A stretch of 50,878 nt of DNA from Blastococcus mobilis (GTDB taxonomy: Bacteria > Actinomycetota > Actinomycetes > Mycobacteriales > Geodermatophilaceae), in contig NZ_FZNO01000031.1 of the NCBI RefSeq assembly GCF_900188025.1, forward strand, positions 1-50,878, written 5' to 3'. The notes under the pieces are model-generated. The model saw only the letters and a program-made list of their open reading frames with translations. It was not told the DNA's origin and made no database searches. The position numbers were made by a program, and so were the translations under genes. Numbering within the stretch: the stretch's first letter is position 1; each line of letters opens with the position of its first letter. Shown piece by piece: positions 19,539-29,611 of this stretch.

Positions 19539-20194
19539 TGTGCTCCTCCTCGCGCCTGCGGGATGCTGCCGGACTCGTCGTCGTCGGCGGACCCCGGGTC
19601 GTCGGTCAGCTCGTCGTCGGTCGGCTCGTCGTCGTCCCGGTCACCGGCGAGCTCGTCCTCACCGGGACCGGGCCGGCCGAACTCGACCTGCACCCGGCCA
19701 CTGCCCAGCTCGCCCCACGGCACCTGCCGGGGGGTCGGGGGACGCTTCTTCGCGCCGGGCTTGCCCTGCGCCTCGACGGCGAGGGTCACGCCCGCGTGGT
19801 CCACCGCAGTGATCCGGCCGGTGACCTCGGTGGTGTGGCCGGCAGGGCCGACGGCCACGGTCACCAGGCGGCCGATGTTGCGTCGCCAGTGCCGCTGGTC
19901 GGTCAGCGGCCGGTCCACGCCCGGGCTGCTCACCTCGAGCACGTACGGCGTGCGCCCCATCCCGTCGTCGTTCTCGTCCAGCACCTCCGACACCGCCCGG
20001 CTGACCTCCGCGATGTCGTCGAGGCTGACCCCCTGGTCCCGGTCGACCACGACCCGAACCACGCTGCGCCGCCCCGCCGGGGTGACGACGAGCTCCTCCA
20101 GGTCGTAGCCCGCCGCTGCCACGACGGGCTCGATCCAGCCGGTCAGTCGCGCGGTGGCCGGGTCGCTGCGCTGGGTGCCGTGAGAGGTGGACAC
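19535..20194 (-). CDS. rimP: Ribosome maturation factor RimP
   Basis: RimP assists late assembly of the 30S head. The roughly 219-residue product has the N-terminal domain L-E-E-L-V-V...[15 protein letters not shown] and the [14 protein letters not shown] motif that marks the family. A 40-residue Asp/Glu-rich tail follows. The start is GTG at 20194 with a strong GGAGGAGGAG ahead; longer upstream frames are not conserved. First gene of the nusA-infB operon. The 286 bp to the divergent lipoprotein gene must hold both promoters, but I see no convincing -10/-35 pair. Confidence 0.95.
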   Translation of the reverse strand: MSTSHGTQRSDPATARLTGWIEPVVAAAGYDLEELVVTPAGRRSVVRVVVDRDQGVSLDDIAEVSRAVSEVLDENDDGMGRTPYVLEVSSPGVDRPLTDQRHWRRNIGRLVTVAVGPAGHTTEVTGRITAVDHAGVTLAVEAQGKPGAKKRPPTPRQVPWGELGSGRVQVEFGRPGPGEDELAGDRDDDEPTDDELTDDPGSADDDESGSIPQARGGAQ

Positions 20195-20480
20195 GGTCTC
20201 CTCCTCCGGGCTCGAGCGGCCGCCTGGTGCGGAACGCCATGACCCCCCGATCCGGTCACCGACCGGCCTTCGGCGCTGGTCTGACCCGGATGGAGGGCAA
20301 GTGCTCAGGCTACCGCCCGCAGGACAGTGATCCGACCACGCACCTGGAGCGGGCCGCCGGCCCCCGATCCCGCGCCGTCGGACGCGGGCACGGGGTTCGC
20401 ACGGTCCGTCCGTGCCGGACGCGGACGCGCCTGGACCGCAGTACCGGGACCGAGCCGTCCCGGCTGCGAGAATGACAGCG

Positions 20481-20969
20481 ATGTCTCCTCCGCTGCCCTC
20501 CTGCCCCCCGGGCTTCTCCCGGCGCACCCTGCTGGCGGCCTCCGCGGCGGGGCTGGCGGTCCTGGCCACCGGCTGCACCTCCTCGTCCGCCGATGAGCGC
20601 GAGAAGGTCACCAGCCGGCAGGCCGACGAGCTCAGCGCGCAGGTGGCGGTTCAGGAGGCCGTGGTCTCCGCCTTCGTCGCGGCGGGTGCGGCCGACCCGG
20701 CCCTCGCCGCGGAGGTCGCTGACCTCGCGGCACAGGCCGACGAGCAGCTGGCCCGCCTGCGCGCGGCGGCACCGGGCAGCTCGTCGTCGGCACCCCCCGC
20801 CGCCGGTGACGCGCCTCCGGCGCCGGAGACCCGCGCGTGGTTGCGGACCCAGGTGGCGACGGCGGCGGCTTCCCACGCCGCGGCGTGCGTGGACCAGTCC
20901 GGCGCCCGCGCGGCGCTGCTGGGATCGATCGCTGCGGGGCTCGCCGGGCAGGACGGGAGACTGGCATGA
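20481..20969 (+). CDS. Predicted lipoprotein with Tat-like signal
   Basis: A 162-residue secreted protein. Residues 13-32 contain [13 protein letters not shown] followed by the lipobox L-A-T-G-C. A twin-arginine-type signal and lipid attachment at the cysteine are therefore likely. The mature part is Ala/Ser-rich and helical with no recognised domain. Two in-frame ATG codons (20,472 and 20,481) are possible; the second has GAGA at 9-nt spacing. A divergent pair of an alanine-rich protein and a ferritin-like protein next to rimP also occurs in mycobacteria (Rv2843/Rv2844), so this is probably part of a conserved two-gene unit. Confidence 0.78.
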   Translation: MSPPLPSCPPGFSRRTLLAASAAGLAVLATGCTSSSADEREKVTSRQADELSAQVAVQEAVVSAFVAAGAADPALAAEVADLAAQADEQLARLRAAAPGSSSSAPPAAGDAPPAPETRAWLRTQVATAAASHAAACVDQSGARAALLGSIAAGLAGQDGRLA

Positions 20970-20981
20970 CGAGGTCGCACG

Positions 20982-21455
20982 ATGGCTGACGACACCTCCG
21001 ACACGGGTGCGCTCGACGCGCGCACCGAGAACGCGGCGCTCCGCTCGGCCCTCGCGGCCGAGCACGCCGCGGTGTGGGGTTACGGCGTCGTGGGTGCGGC
21101 GCTCGACGCGAGCGCACAGGGCCTCGCCGCGGTGTCGGAGACGGCCCACCGCGACACCCGCGACCGGGTCGTCGACCTCCTGGCCGAACGAGGCGCCGAC
21201 CCGGTGCACACCGCGGGCGGCTACGCCGTCCCGTTCCCGGTGCTGTCGGGGACCGACGCGGCCGCGCTCGCCGTGGTCCTGGAGGACGGCGTCGCCGCGG
21301 CGTGGGTACGGGTGCTCGACCAGGCCGTCGAGCGCACGACGCGCGAGCTCGCGGTCGGCGCGCTGACCGCGGCCGAGGTGCGCGCCGTGGGCTGGCGGGC
21401 CACCGCCGGCCAGACGCCGGCGACTCGTGCGTTCCCCGGCCTGCCGCAGCAGTAG
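20982..21455 (+). CDS. Ferritin-like domain protein (DUF4439)
   Basis: A 157-residue, mostly alpha-helical protein matching the DUF4439 ferritin-like family: the N-terminal L-A-A-E-H-A-A-V-W-G-Y-G-V-V-G-A helix, the R-x-x-R-D-R-V-V-D-L-L segment, then V-L-E-D-G-V-A-A-A-W. Typical ferritin diiron ligands are only partly present (Glu/His in the first helix), so iron binding is uncertain. ATG at 20,982, 12 bp after the lipoprotein gene, suggests co-transcription. Repeat copies follow the stop at 21,455. Confidence 0.82.
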   Translation: MADDTSDTGALDARTENAALRSALAAEHAAVWGYGVVGAALDASAQGLAAVSETAHRDTRDRVVDLLAERGADPVHTAGGYAVPFPVLSGTDAAALAVVLEDGVAAAWVRVLDQAVERTTRELAVGALTAAEVRAVGWRATAGQTPATRAFPGLPQQ

Positions 21456-21608
21456 AAGGACCCCCAGAAGGACCCCGTCCTTCCCACCACTCGCAGGCTC
21501 GCGGCGGGACCCGGGACGGGGCCATGCGACCCCCGCACGCTCGCGGCGGGACCCGGGACGGGGCCATGCGACCTCGCAAGCTCAGGGTGGGACCCGGGAC
21601 GGGGCCGT
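21456..21608. repeat. Dispersed stem-loop repeat, one full and two partial copies
   Basis: The full copy (about 21,469-21,523) has arms GGACCCCGTCC and GGGACGGGGCC around TCGCAGGCTCGCGGCGGGA. Two truncated right halves follow with near-identical G-G-G-A-C-C-C-G-G-G-A-C-G-G-G-G-C-C ends. It fills the convergent gap between the DUF4439 gene and the PBP gene, the place expected for a bidirectional terminator. Confidence 0.75.
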
Positions 21609-21610
21609 GC

Positions 21611-23515
21611 TCAGAGTCCGCCGAGGAAGGCGTCCGTGACGGCGACCGCCGCACTGCTGGACTGACCGCCCTCGACCAGGACGGCGAAGGCGATGTCGCC
21701 CTGGGGCCCGGCGAGCTGGTACCCCATGAACCAGCCGTGCGAGTCCGGCGGGGTGTTGCTCCCGTACTCGGCGGTCCCGGTCTTGCCGAAGACGTCGCCT
21801 CGGTCTGCCAGGTCCGACGCGGTCCCCGAGACCACGACCTGCCGCATCAGCGGGCGCAGCGAGTCGAGCACGGGTTGACCAGGTCCGGCCGGGGCCGGGC
21901 CGGCCGGATCGGCGCCGTCAACCTCGACGGGCGCGGCAGGGGTGCCGCTGGCGATGCCCGCGGCGACCAGCGCCAGCTGGGCAGGGCTCATCAGCACCTC
22001 GCCCTGGCCGATCGCGTTCGCCGCCTTCGTCGTCCCCGTGCTGTCGGCGGGCACGCTGCCGCTGAAGATGCCGACCGGCAGTTTCCAGTCCGCTCCCACG
22101 CCGTAGGCGCCGGCTGCCTCGGCCAGCGCCCCGTCGGGCAGCTCGAGGGCCTGCTGGATGAACGTCGTGTTGCACGACTGCGCGAACGCCTCGGTGAACG
22201 GCACCGTGCCGAGGTCGAACTGGTCCTGGTTCTCGAACTCCCGGCCGTCGACGGTCGTGGTCCCCGGGCAGGGCACCGGGGTGCCCGGGGTGACCGCGCC
22301 CGCGGACAGCAGCGCCGTGGCGGTGATCGTCTTCATGGCCGAACCCGGCGGGAACTGGCCCCCGAGCGCGTTGCTCGCGTCCGCGACCTCGTTCGAGCTG
22401 ACCGCCAGGATCTCGCCGGAACCCGGGCGGACGACGACCAGGTGGGTGGGCAGCTGCTGCCCTGCCACGGCGGCATCGGCCGCGTTCTGCAGAGCAGGGA
22501 CCAGCGGCGTCCGCAGCGGCTCGCCCGGCGCGGGCTCGACCCCCCCGATCTCCACGCCGGTGTCGGCCGTGCCCTCGTCGGTGCTGACGACCGAGACGGT
22601 GAAACCGGGGGTGCCCGTGAGCTGCTCCTGGAAGACGCGCTGCAGCCCGGAGAGGCCCAGCTGGTCACCGGCGACGTAGCGCGGGGACCCGTCGTCCTCG
22701 GACTCCTCGATGACCTCCGCCGTGGCCGCGCCCACACGACCCAGCAGGGCGACGGCGAACCGTGGGGTCGGCGCCAGCAGGCGGGTGTCGGTCGGGAAGA
22801 CCGCGCCGGGCAGGTCGAACACCTGGGCGCGGATCGCCTCGAAGTCGGGCCGGCGCAGTGTGATGACGGGTACGAACTGCCCCTCCGGAGCGGCCTCGAC
22901 GTCGGCGACGATCTCGTCCGCCGCCACGCCGGTGGCCGCGGACAGCCCGGCGGCGAGCGTCGCCAGATCGGTGACCTGGGCGCGATCGATACCGACGTTC
23001 ACCACCTCCGTGGGCGTGAACAGGGGCACTCCGGTGGCATCGGTGATCGCCGCCCGGTCCGGCAGCCTGCGGGTGAGCTCCAGGTGCTGTCCCTCCCCCA
23101 GTTCGGGATGCACCAGCGCGGGCTCGGCGACGACCTGCCACTCCTCGTCGCCCTCCGCCAGGCGGAGCGTCGACTCGTAGCTCCACTCGGGTGCGGCCGC
23201 GAGGTCCCAGGTGGCGGTCCAGCCGACGGTGGCGGTCCCGCCGTCGACGGTGACGGACCCGAGCTCGGTGCTGAGCACGGCGTCGGGCAGGTCCGTCGCG
23301 GTCTGCTCCAGGAGCGCGGTGGCCGCGTCGGGGTCGGTCGTGGCCCGCGCGGCGGCGGCGGTGTCACCGCCGGCCCACGCGTCGAGGAAGCTCTTCGCCG
23401 CGTCGCGGACGTCGCCCTCCGAGTTCCGGGAGCAGGCCCCGAGGACGGGAACGCTCACCACCAGGAGCGCGGTGGCGAGGGCGAGGGTGGGGCGAGGTGG
23501 TGTCCACGGCGGCAC
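21611..23515 (-). CDS. Lipoprotein penicillin-binding protein (transpeptidase)
   Basis: A class B PBP that cross-links peptidoglycan outside the membrane. The 634 residues start with a signal and lipobox (V-P-V-L-G-A-C, Cys28). An NTF2-like N-terminal domain of the MecA/PBP2a type (about 35-140) and a dimerisation domain follow. The transpeptidase domain has S392-A-M-K395, S447-C-N449 and K578-T-G580. The order next to a GNAT and ispG mirrors Rv2864c in Mycobacterium tuberculosis. MecA-type domain arrangement can go with low beta-lactam affinity, but that cannot be read from sequence. The start is GTG at 23,515 without a strong ribosome-binding site. Confidence 0.95.
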   Translation of the reverse strand: MPPWTPPRPTLALATALLVVSVPVLGACSRNSEGDVRDAAKSFLDAWAGGDTAAAARATTDPDAATALLEQTATDLPDAVLSTELGSVTVDGGTATVGWTATWDLAAAPEWSYESTLRLAEGDEEWQVVAEPALVHPELGEGQHLELTRRLPDRAAITDATGVPLFTPTEVVNVGIDRAQVTDLATLAAGLSAATGVAADEIVADVEAAPEGQFVPVITLRRPDFEAIRAQVFDLPGAVFPTDTRLLAPTPRFAVALLGRVGAATAEVIEESEDDGSPRYVAGDQLGLSGLQRVFQEQLTGTPGFTVSVVSTDEGTADTGVEIGGVEPAPGEPLRTPLVPALQNAADAAVAGQQLPTHLVVVRPGSGEILAVSSNEVADASNALGGQFPPGSAMKTITATALLSAGAVTPGTPVPCPGTTTVDGREFENQDQFDLGTVPFTEAFAQSCNTTFIQQALELPDGALAEAAGAYGVGADWKLPVGIFSGSVPADSTGTTKAANAIGQGEVLMSPAQLALVAAGIASGTPAAPVEVDGADPAGPAPAGPGQPVLDSLRPLMRQVVVSGTASDLADRGDVFGKTGTAEYGSNTPPDSHGWFMGYQLAGPQGDIAFAVLVEGGQSSSAAVAVTDAFLGGL

Positions 23516-23535
23516 GGCGACAGACTGTCAGAAAG

Positions 23536-23592
23536 AGGACCCCGTCCCCCTCGCGCCTCGCTGCGCTCGACGCGAGCCTCCGGACGGGGCAG
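23536..23592. repeat. GC-rich palindromic repeat between GNAT and PBP genes
   Basis: GGACCCCGTCC and GGACGGGG ends flank a CTCGCGCC...GACGCGAG inner stem. The ends match the dispersed family, but the core differs, so this is a variant or hybrid copy. Confidence 0.5.
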
Positions 23593-23593
23593 C

Positions 23594-24445
23594 TCAGAAG
23601 AGCACGCTGGCGTACTGCCCGACCTCCCGGAAGCCCACCCGGCGGTAGGCCGCGCGGGCGGCGGTGTTGAAGTCGTTGACGTACAGGCTGACGACGGGTG
23701 CGATCGCGGCGCGCGCGTACTCGACGACCGCTGCCGTTCCCGCCGTCCCGATGCCGCGGCCGCGGTGGGCCGGCGCCACCCACACGCCCTGCACCTGGCA
23801 GGCCGCTCGGGAGACGGCGCCGATGTCGGCCTTGAAGAGGACCTCGCCGTGCTGGATCCAGGCCAGCGACAGCCCGGCCCGCACCATCTCCGCCACCCGG
23901 GCGCGGTAGCCGGCACCGCCGTCGACGCGCAGCGGGCTCACGCCGACCTCCTCGGTGAACATCGCGACAGCGGCCGGGAGGAGGGTCTCGAGCTCGGTGG
24001 GCAGCACCGGCCGGACCCGGGGCTCGGCGGCCACGGCGGCCGGGCCGTCGATGGCCATCAGCGGCTGGCGGGGCCGGTGGTCGCGGGCGGGCCCCCAGTA
24101 CGGCGCGAGCAGGTCCCAGAGGGGCGATACGGATGCGGCCTGGCCGACGATCGTCGAGCAGCGTCGCCCGGCGCGCCGGGCGCGTTCCGCGAAGGCGGCT
24201 GCCGCGGCGCGCTCGGCCCCCGGCACCGCGAAGGGGATCAGGTTGGCTCCGGCCAGACAGACCGCCTCGAGCTCGTTCCCCGCACCGAAGCCCCACAGCG
24301 GCGCGCCGAGCGAGGCCGCAGCGGTGCCGGCCGTCTCGATCCGTCCGGCGAGGACGCACGCCGCGACGGGGTCGGTGGCCAGCAACCGGTGGACGGCGGC
24401 CTCGTCGCCCTCGTCGAGGACGCGGGCGGTGGGCGTTCGGAGCAC
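23594..24445 (-). CDS. GNAT family N-acetyltransferase (DUF4081 type)
   Basis: A 283-residue protein with an N-terminal DUF4081-like region (roughly 1-135) and a C-terminal GNAT domain. The GNAT acetyl-CoA loop is visible as V-A-P-A-H-R-G-R-G-I-G-T-A-G-T, followed by V-S-L-Y-V-N-D-F-N-T-A-A-R-A-A-Y-R-R-V-G-F. The same gene sits next to ispG in mycobacteria (Rv2867c), so its place is conserved. The acceptor substrate is unknown. GTG start at 24,445. It lies between ispG and the PBP gene in a leftward run. Confidence 0.9.
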   Translation of the reverse strand: MLRTPTARVLDEGDEAAVHRLLATDPVAACVLAGRIETAGTAAASLGAPLWGFGAGNELEAVCLAGANLIPFAVPGAERAAAAAFAERARRAGRRCSTIVGQAASVSPLWDLLAPYWGPARDHRPRQPLMAIDGPAAVAAEPRVRPVLPTELETLLPAAVAMFTEEVGVSPLRVDGGAGYRARVAEMVRAGLSLAWIQHGEVLFKADIGAVSRAACQVQGVWVAPAHRGRGIGTAGTAAVVEYARAAIAPVVSLYVNDFNTAARAAYRRVGFREVGQYASVLF

Positions 24446-24467
24446 GGTCGGGTCCGGCTGCCCGGAG

Positions 24468-25628
<1,161 letters not shown>

Positions 25629-25740
25629 GCCAGCCAGTATCCCCTGCGCCCGCGACCGTGCCGGTGACCCGGCTGTGACGTGCGCCGGGGAACGGCGGGC
25701 GGCGTCGGACCGGGGATCCCTCTCCCGACCGGCTGCGGCG

Positions 25741-27099
25741 TCAGCCCAGGGTGATCGGGTTGACGATGTCGGCGACCAACAGCAGCGCGGACAGGGCCAG
25801 GAACACACCGGCGACTAGGTAGGCCACCGGCATCAACCGGGCGATGTCGAAGGGGCCCGGGTCCGGCCGGCCCCGCAGTCGGGCGACCGTGGAGCGGGCC
25901 TTCTCGTACAGCGCCCCGGCGATGTGCCCGCCGTCCAGCGGATAGATCGGCAGCAGGTTGAAGAGGAACAGCACGAGGTTGATGCTCGCCAGCAGGCTGA
26001 GGAACATGCTCAGCTTCTGCTCGGTCGAGAAGTCCTCGAGGGCGAACACCTCACCGGAGATCCGGCCGACGCCGACGACGCCGATCGGCCCGTTCACGTC
26101 CCGCTCCTCCCCGAGGAACGCCGCCCGGAACAGCTGCGGGATGCGCTCGGGAATCTCCACCAACCGCGCCACCGACTGCGCGACGACCATGCCGAAGTAG
26201 CCGGGCACGTCGCTCACGGACTGGCGGGCGAACTCCTGGACCGGGCTGATGCCGAGGTAGCCGGCAGTGGCGGTCTCCCGGCCGGACGCGTCGGTGTAGA
26301 CGGTGTTCTCGATCGGGGTGACGGTCAGTTGGCGCCGCTCGCCGTCACGCTCGATCGTCAGGTCGATCGGCTCGCCGGCCGAACCCCGGATCGCCTCCTG
26401 CACGAGGGTCCAGCTGTCGTAGGCCGTACGGTCCAGCGGCTGTCCGTCGATGGCGACGAGGGTGTCCCCGGGGCGCAGGCCGGCCTTCGCCGCCGGGCTC
26501 TGCTCGGGACGGGCACACGCATCGGCGCCCGCCTCGCACAGTTGGCCCTGCTCGTCGACCGGCGTGCTGCAGGTGGCGTCCTGGGCCGCACCGGCGGGGA
26601 GCACGCACTCCGGGACCGTCCGCAGCGTGGTGGTGGACACCGCGGGCCCCACGGTGGTCAGCAGGACCGTGAAGAACACGACCGCGAGCACCAGGTTGTG
26701 GAAGGGGCCGGCGAACATCACGATGACCCGCTGCCACCAGGGCTTGGCGTAGAAGACCCGGCCGTCGTCCGAGGGCAGGACGTCGTCGAGCGCCTGGCCG
26801 CGCACCTCGGCGATGAAGCTGCGCATGCGGGTGGCGCGCTTGCTCTCGCCCTCCTCGACCGGCGGGATCATGCCGACGATGCGGATGTAGCCACCCAGCG
26901 GGATCGCCTTGATGCCGTACTCGGTCTCACCGCGTCGCCGGGAGAACACCGTCGGGCCGAAGCCGACCATGAACTGCGGCACGCGCATGCCGAACTTCCG
27001 CGCCCAGAAGAAATGGCCGGCCTCGTGGAAGGCGATGGAGAAGAGGAGGCCGATCGCGAAGGCGACGACGCCGAGGACGGTCAGCAGGGTCGCGCTCAG
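25741..27099 (-). CDS. rip1: Site-2 intramembrane protease (RseP / Rip1-like), CTG start
   Basis: An M50 zinc protease that cleaves transmembrane substrates such as anti-sigma factors; Rip1 of mycobacteria sits at the same place between dxr and ispG. The catalytic H-E-A-G-H lies in the first helix ([14 protein letters not shown]). A PDZ domain follows ([14 protein letters not shown]), and the second active-site motif is [12 protein letters not shown]. The first ATG of the frame (26,988) falls after the H-E-A-G-H, so it would give a dead enzyme. No ATG, GTG or TTG precedes it in frame. A CTG at 27,099 has GGAGG 5 nt upstream and gives 452 residues. Confidence 0.9.
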   Translation of the reverse strand: MSATLLTVLGVVAFAIGLLFSIAFHEAGHFFWARKFGMRVPQFMVGFGPTVFSRRRGETEYGIKAIPLGGYIRIVGMIPPVEEGESKRATRMRSFIAEVRGQALDDVLPSDDGRVFYAKPWWQRVIVMFAGPFHNLVLAVVFFTVLLTTVGPAVSTTTLRTVPECVLPAGAAQDATCSTPVDEQGQLCEAGADACARPEQSPAAKAGLRPGDTLVAIDGQPLDRTAYDSWTLVQEAIRGSAGEPIDLTIERDGERRQLTVTPIENTVYTDASGRETATAGYLGISPVQEFARQSVSDVPGYFGMVVAQSVARLVEIPERIPQLFRAAFLGEERDVNGPIGVVGVGRISGEVFALEDFSTEQKLSMFLSLLASINLVLFLFNLLPIYPLDGGHIAGALYEKARSTVARLRGRPDPGPFDIARLMPVAYLVAGVFLALSALLLVADIVNPITLG

Positions 27100-27100
27100 C

Positions 27101-28297
27101 TCAGCCTCCGGAGATGACGCCCCGGGCGTGCTCCCGGGCCCACTTCTCGGCGGCCAGCACGTCCTCGACGCAGGTCGGTACGCCGAAGTCCGGCGCGTCG
27201 TCGAGGGTACGCGCGACGAGGTCGACGATGCCGCGGAAGGACAGCCGACCCGCCACGAAGGCGGCGACGGCCTCCTCGTTGGCCGCGTTGTACAGCGCCG
27301 GGACGACGCCGCCGGCCTCGCCCGCGAGGCGCGCGAGCCGGACCGCGGGGAACGCCACCTCGTCGAGCGGGGCGAACTCCCAGGTGCTCGCGGCCGTCCA
27401 GTCCAGGGCCGGCTGCACGACGGGCAGGCGGTCGGGCCAGGCCAGGGCGAGGGCGATCGGGAGGCGCATGTCCGGGGGGCTCGCCTGGGCGATCGTCGCG
27501 CCGTCGACGAAGGTCACCATCGAGTGGACGATCGACTGCGGATGGACCACGACGTCGATGTCGGCGTAGGGCACGTCGAAGAGCAGGTGGGCCTCGATCA
27601 GCTCCAGGCCCTTGTTGACCAGGGTCGCGGAGTTGATGGTGATCACCGGCCCCATGTCCCACGTGGGATGGGCCATCGCCTCCTCCACGGTCACGCCGGT
27701 GAGCTGCTCGGCGGTGCGGCCGCGGAAGGGACCGCCGCTGGCGGTGAGGACGAGCCGCCCCACCTCGCCACGGGCACCACTGCGCAGGCACTGCGCCAGG
27801 GCGGAGTGCTCGGAGTCGACGGGCACCAGCTGGCCCGGGGCGGCGGCCGCGGTCACCAGGGCGCCGCCGGCGATCAGCGACTCCTTGTTCGCCAGCGCCA
27901 CGGTGCGCCCAGCCCCGAGTGCCGAGAGCGTGGGACGCAGCCCGATCGAGCCGGTGATGCCGTTGAGGACGACGTCGGCGGGGCGGGCGGCGAGCTCCTC
28001 GGCCGCCCGGGGCCCGGCCAGGATCTCCGGCAGCGAGTACTCCCCCTTCGACCAGCCGCGCTTGCTGGCGGCGGCGTAGAAGGCCAGCTGCAGATCCTGC
28101 GCGGCCGTGGCGCGGGCGACGGCGACCGTGCGGACGCCGAGGGTCAGCGCCTGCTCCGCGAGCAGCCCGACATCCCCGCCCCCGGCGGCCAGGCCGGTGA
28201 TCTGCAGCCGGTCGGGGTTCTGCTCCGCGACAGCGATCGCCTGCCGGCCGATCGAGCCGGTGGAGCCGAGGAGCGTGACCTGGCGGGGTGAACTCAC
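27101..28297 (-). CDS. dxr: 1-deoxy-D-xylulose 5-phosphate reductoisomerase
   Basis: Dxr makes MEP from DXP with NADPH, the first committed step of the MEP pathway and the target of fosmidomycin. About 398 residues with the NADPH-binding L-G-S-T-G-S-I-G near the start. A-N-K-E-S-L-I follows, then the metal-binding V-P-V-D-S-E-H-S-A and the substrate loop A-S-G-G-P-F-R. An ATG at 28,306 is in frame, but GGGAAGG touches it directly. The GTG at 28,297 has that ribosome-binding site at 9 nt, so I prefer it; the difference is three residues. The stop overlaps the signals for the protease gene. Confidence 0.96.
   Translation of the reverse strand: MSSPRQVTLLGSTGSIGRQAIAVAEQNPDRLQITGLAAGGGDVGLLAEQALTLGVRTVAVARATAAQDLQLAFYAAASKRGWSKGEYSLPEILAGPRAAEELAARPADVVLNGITGSIGLRPTLSALGAGRTVALANKESLIAGGALVTAAAAPGQLVPVDSEHSALAQCLRSGARGEVGRLVLTASGGPFRGRTAEQLTGVTVEEAMAHPTWDMGPVITINSATLVNKGLELIEAHLLFDVPYADIDVVVHPQSIVHSMVTFVDGATIAQASPPDMRLPIALALAWPDRLPVVQPALDWTAASTWEFAPLDEVAFPAVRLARLAGEAGGVVPALYNAANEEAVAAFVAGRLSFRGIVDLVARTLDDAPDFGVPTCVEDVLAAEKWAREHARGVISGG
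27105..27109 (-). promoter_or_regulatory. Ribosome-binding site deciding the rip1 CTG start
   Basis: On the minus strand GGAGG is followed by CTGAG and then CTG at 27,099. It lies inside the 3' end of dxr, whose TGA stop is within the spacer, so rip1 translation is probably coupled to dxr. Confidence 0.6.
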
Positions 28298-28473
28298 GCG
28301 CTGCATCCTTCCCGAGGCCGCTCGCCCGCATCACGGCACGCCGTAGCTCGGCCACCTCCTCCGGTGCTCGACGCCGGCTGCTGCCAGAATGTCGCTGCTC
28401 GCGAACGCGCGAGACAGGACAGGACAGGGCAGCGCCGCGAAGGCGGTCGACGAGCGCCAGCGAGGAGTAACGC

Positions 28474-28761
28474 GTGAGCGAGACGCAGCGGGTCAACCAG
28501 CCCGGTCGTGAAGAGGGCGTCGTCCGCGTCGGTGACCACCCGGTGGAGCACGAGCGGCCCGAGGACTGGGGCTGGCACGGCGAGACCGGCAGGAAGGGCC
28601 GGATCGGCGCGTGGATCTCGGTGGTGATCCTCCTGAGCTACCTCTACGGCAACCACGAGGGCCGGATGGAGGATCTCTGGCTGTTCGGCATCGCCCTGAT
28701 CATGGTGCTCATCCTGCTGTGGGACATCCGTCGCCGGAAGAACGCCTGGCGCAGCCGCTGA
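28474..28761 (+). CDS. DUF2631 small membrane protein
   Basis: A 95-residue protein of the actinobacterial DUF2631 family. The N-terminal half is hydrophilic with V-E-H-E-R-P-E-D-W-G-W-H-G-E. Two hydrophobic segments follow (about 45-58 and 68-84), then a basic R-R-R-K-N-A-W-R-S-R end. The motif W-G-W-H with two helices and a basic tail is what I recognise. GTG at 28,474 follows GAGGAG with good spacing. It is divergent from dxr, as in mycobacteria (Rv2876 region). Function unknown. Confidence 0.85.
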   Translation: MSETQRVNQPGREEGVVRVGDHPVEHERPEDWGWHGETGRKGRIGAWISVVILLSYLYGNHEGRMEDLWLFGIALIMVLILLWDIRRRKNAWRSR

Positions 28762-28769
28762 CCGGCCTC

Positions 28770-28820
28770 CTCCAGGGCACCGCCCCGAGCTTGCGAGGGG
28801 TGGGGAGGAGGAGGTCCGTC
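28770..28820. repeat. Dispersed stem-loop repeat between DUF2631 and VIT genes
   Basis: Contains CACCGCCCCGAGCTTGCGAG-GGGTGGGGAGGA, aligned with the other copies. It sits in a convergent gap, right after both stops. Confidence 0.65.
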
Positions 28821-28821
28821 C

Positions 28822-29538
28822 TCAGGCGACCGTGACGCCGATCAGTGAGCCGACGGCATAGGTGATCCCCGCCGCGGCCACGCCGAACAGCAGCTGGCGC
28901 AGCGCCGCGTACCACCACGGCCGCGGCGTGAACCGCGCCGACAGCGCACCGGCGACCAGCAGTCCCAGCCCGCCGCAGAGGAGCGCGACCCACAGCAGCG
29001 AGACGCCGAAGAGGTAGGGCAGCAACGGGATCAGGGCACCCGTCGCGAAGGTCAGGAACGAGGAGACCGCAGCGACGCGCGGGGACGGCTTGTCCTCCGG
29101 GTTGAGCCCGAGCTCGGCGACGACGTGCAGCCGCAGCGCCGTCGCGGGATCGCGCGACAACTGCACGGCGACGTCGTGGGCCAGGGCCTCGTCCACACCG
29201 CGCACCCGCAGCATCTGGACCAGTTCCGCGAGCTCTCCCTCGGGGTTGCGCTCGAGCTCCCGGCGCTCCTTCTCGACCTCGAGGTCGAGCTGCTCGTTCT
29301 GCGTCCTGACCGACGTGTACTCGCCGAGCGCCATCGAGATGGCCCCGGCCACGAGGCTGGCGCCACCGGCCAGCACGATCGCCCGTGGGGGCGCACCGCC
29401 GCCGCCCACGCCCGCGACGAGCGCGGTGTTGGTGACCAGGCCGTCCATGGCTCCGAAGACGGCCGCCCGCAGCCACCCGCCGGAGACGTCGGCGTGACTG
29501 TGCTCGTGCGCCTCGGCCTCCGGCGGAGCCGAATTCAC
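28822..29538 (-). CDS. VIT1/CCC1-type iron or manganese transporter
   Basis: A 238-residue membrane protein of the vacuolar iron transporter family. The first helix has F-G-A-M-D-G-L-V-T-N-T-A-L-V-A-G-V, followed by the M-A-L-G-E-Y-T-S-V-R segment. A cytoplasmic Glu-rich helical hairpin (E-V-E-K-E-R-R-E-L-E onward, about 100-140) resembles the metal-binding domain of VIT1, and a three-helix C-terminal half follows. These proteins move Fe2+ or Mn2+ by proton antiport. GTG at 29,538 has GGAGG 4 nt ahead; the 62-codon extension upstream is not conserved. The short His-rich start (E-A-H-E-H-S-H) may bind metal. Confidence 0.88.
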   Translation of the reverse strand: MNSAPPEAEAHEHSHADVSGGWLRAAVFGAMDGLVTNTALVAGVGGGGAPPRAIVLAGGASLVAGAISMALGEYTSVRTQNEQLDLEVEKERRELERNPEGELAELVQMLRVRGVDEALAHDVAVQLSRDPATALRLHVVAELGLNPEDKPSPRVAAVSSFLTFATGALIPLLPYLFGVSLLWVALLCGGLGLLVAGALSARFTPRPWWYAALRQLLFGVAAAGITYAVGSLIGVTVA

Positions 29539-29611
29539 GAGTCCTCCTCGCCGCCGCTCGTCGACCCCGGTCGCGGAACTGCCGTACCCAGGCGTGAGCT
29601 CGCGAGCCGGC

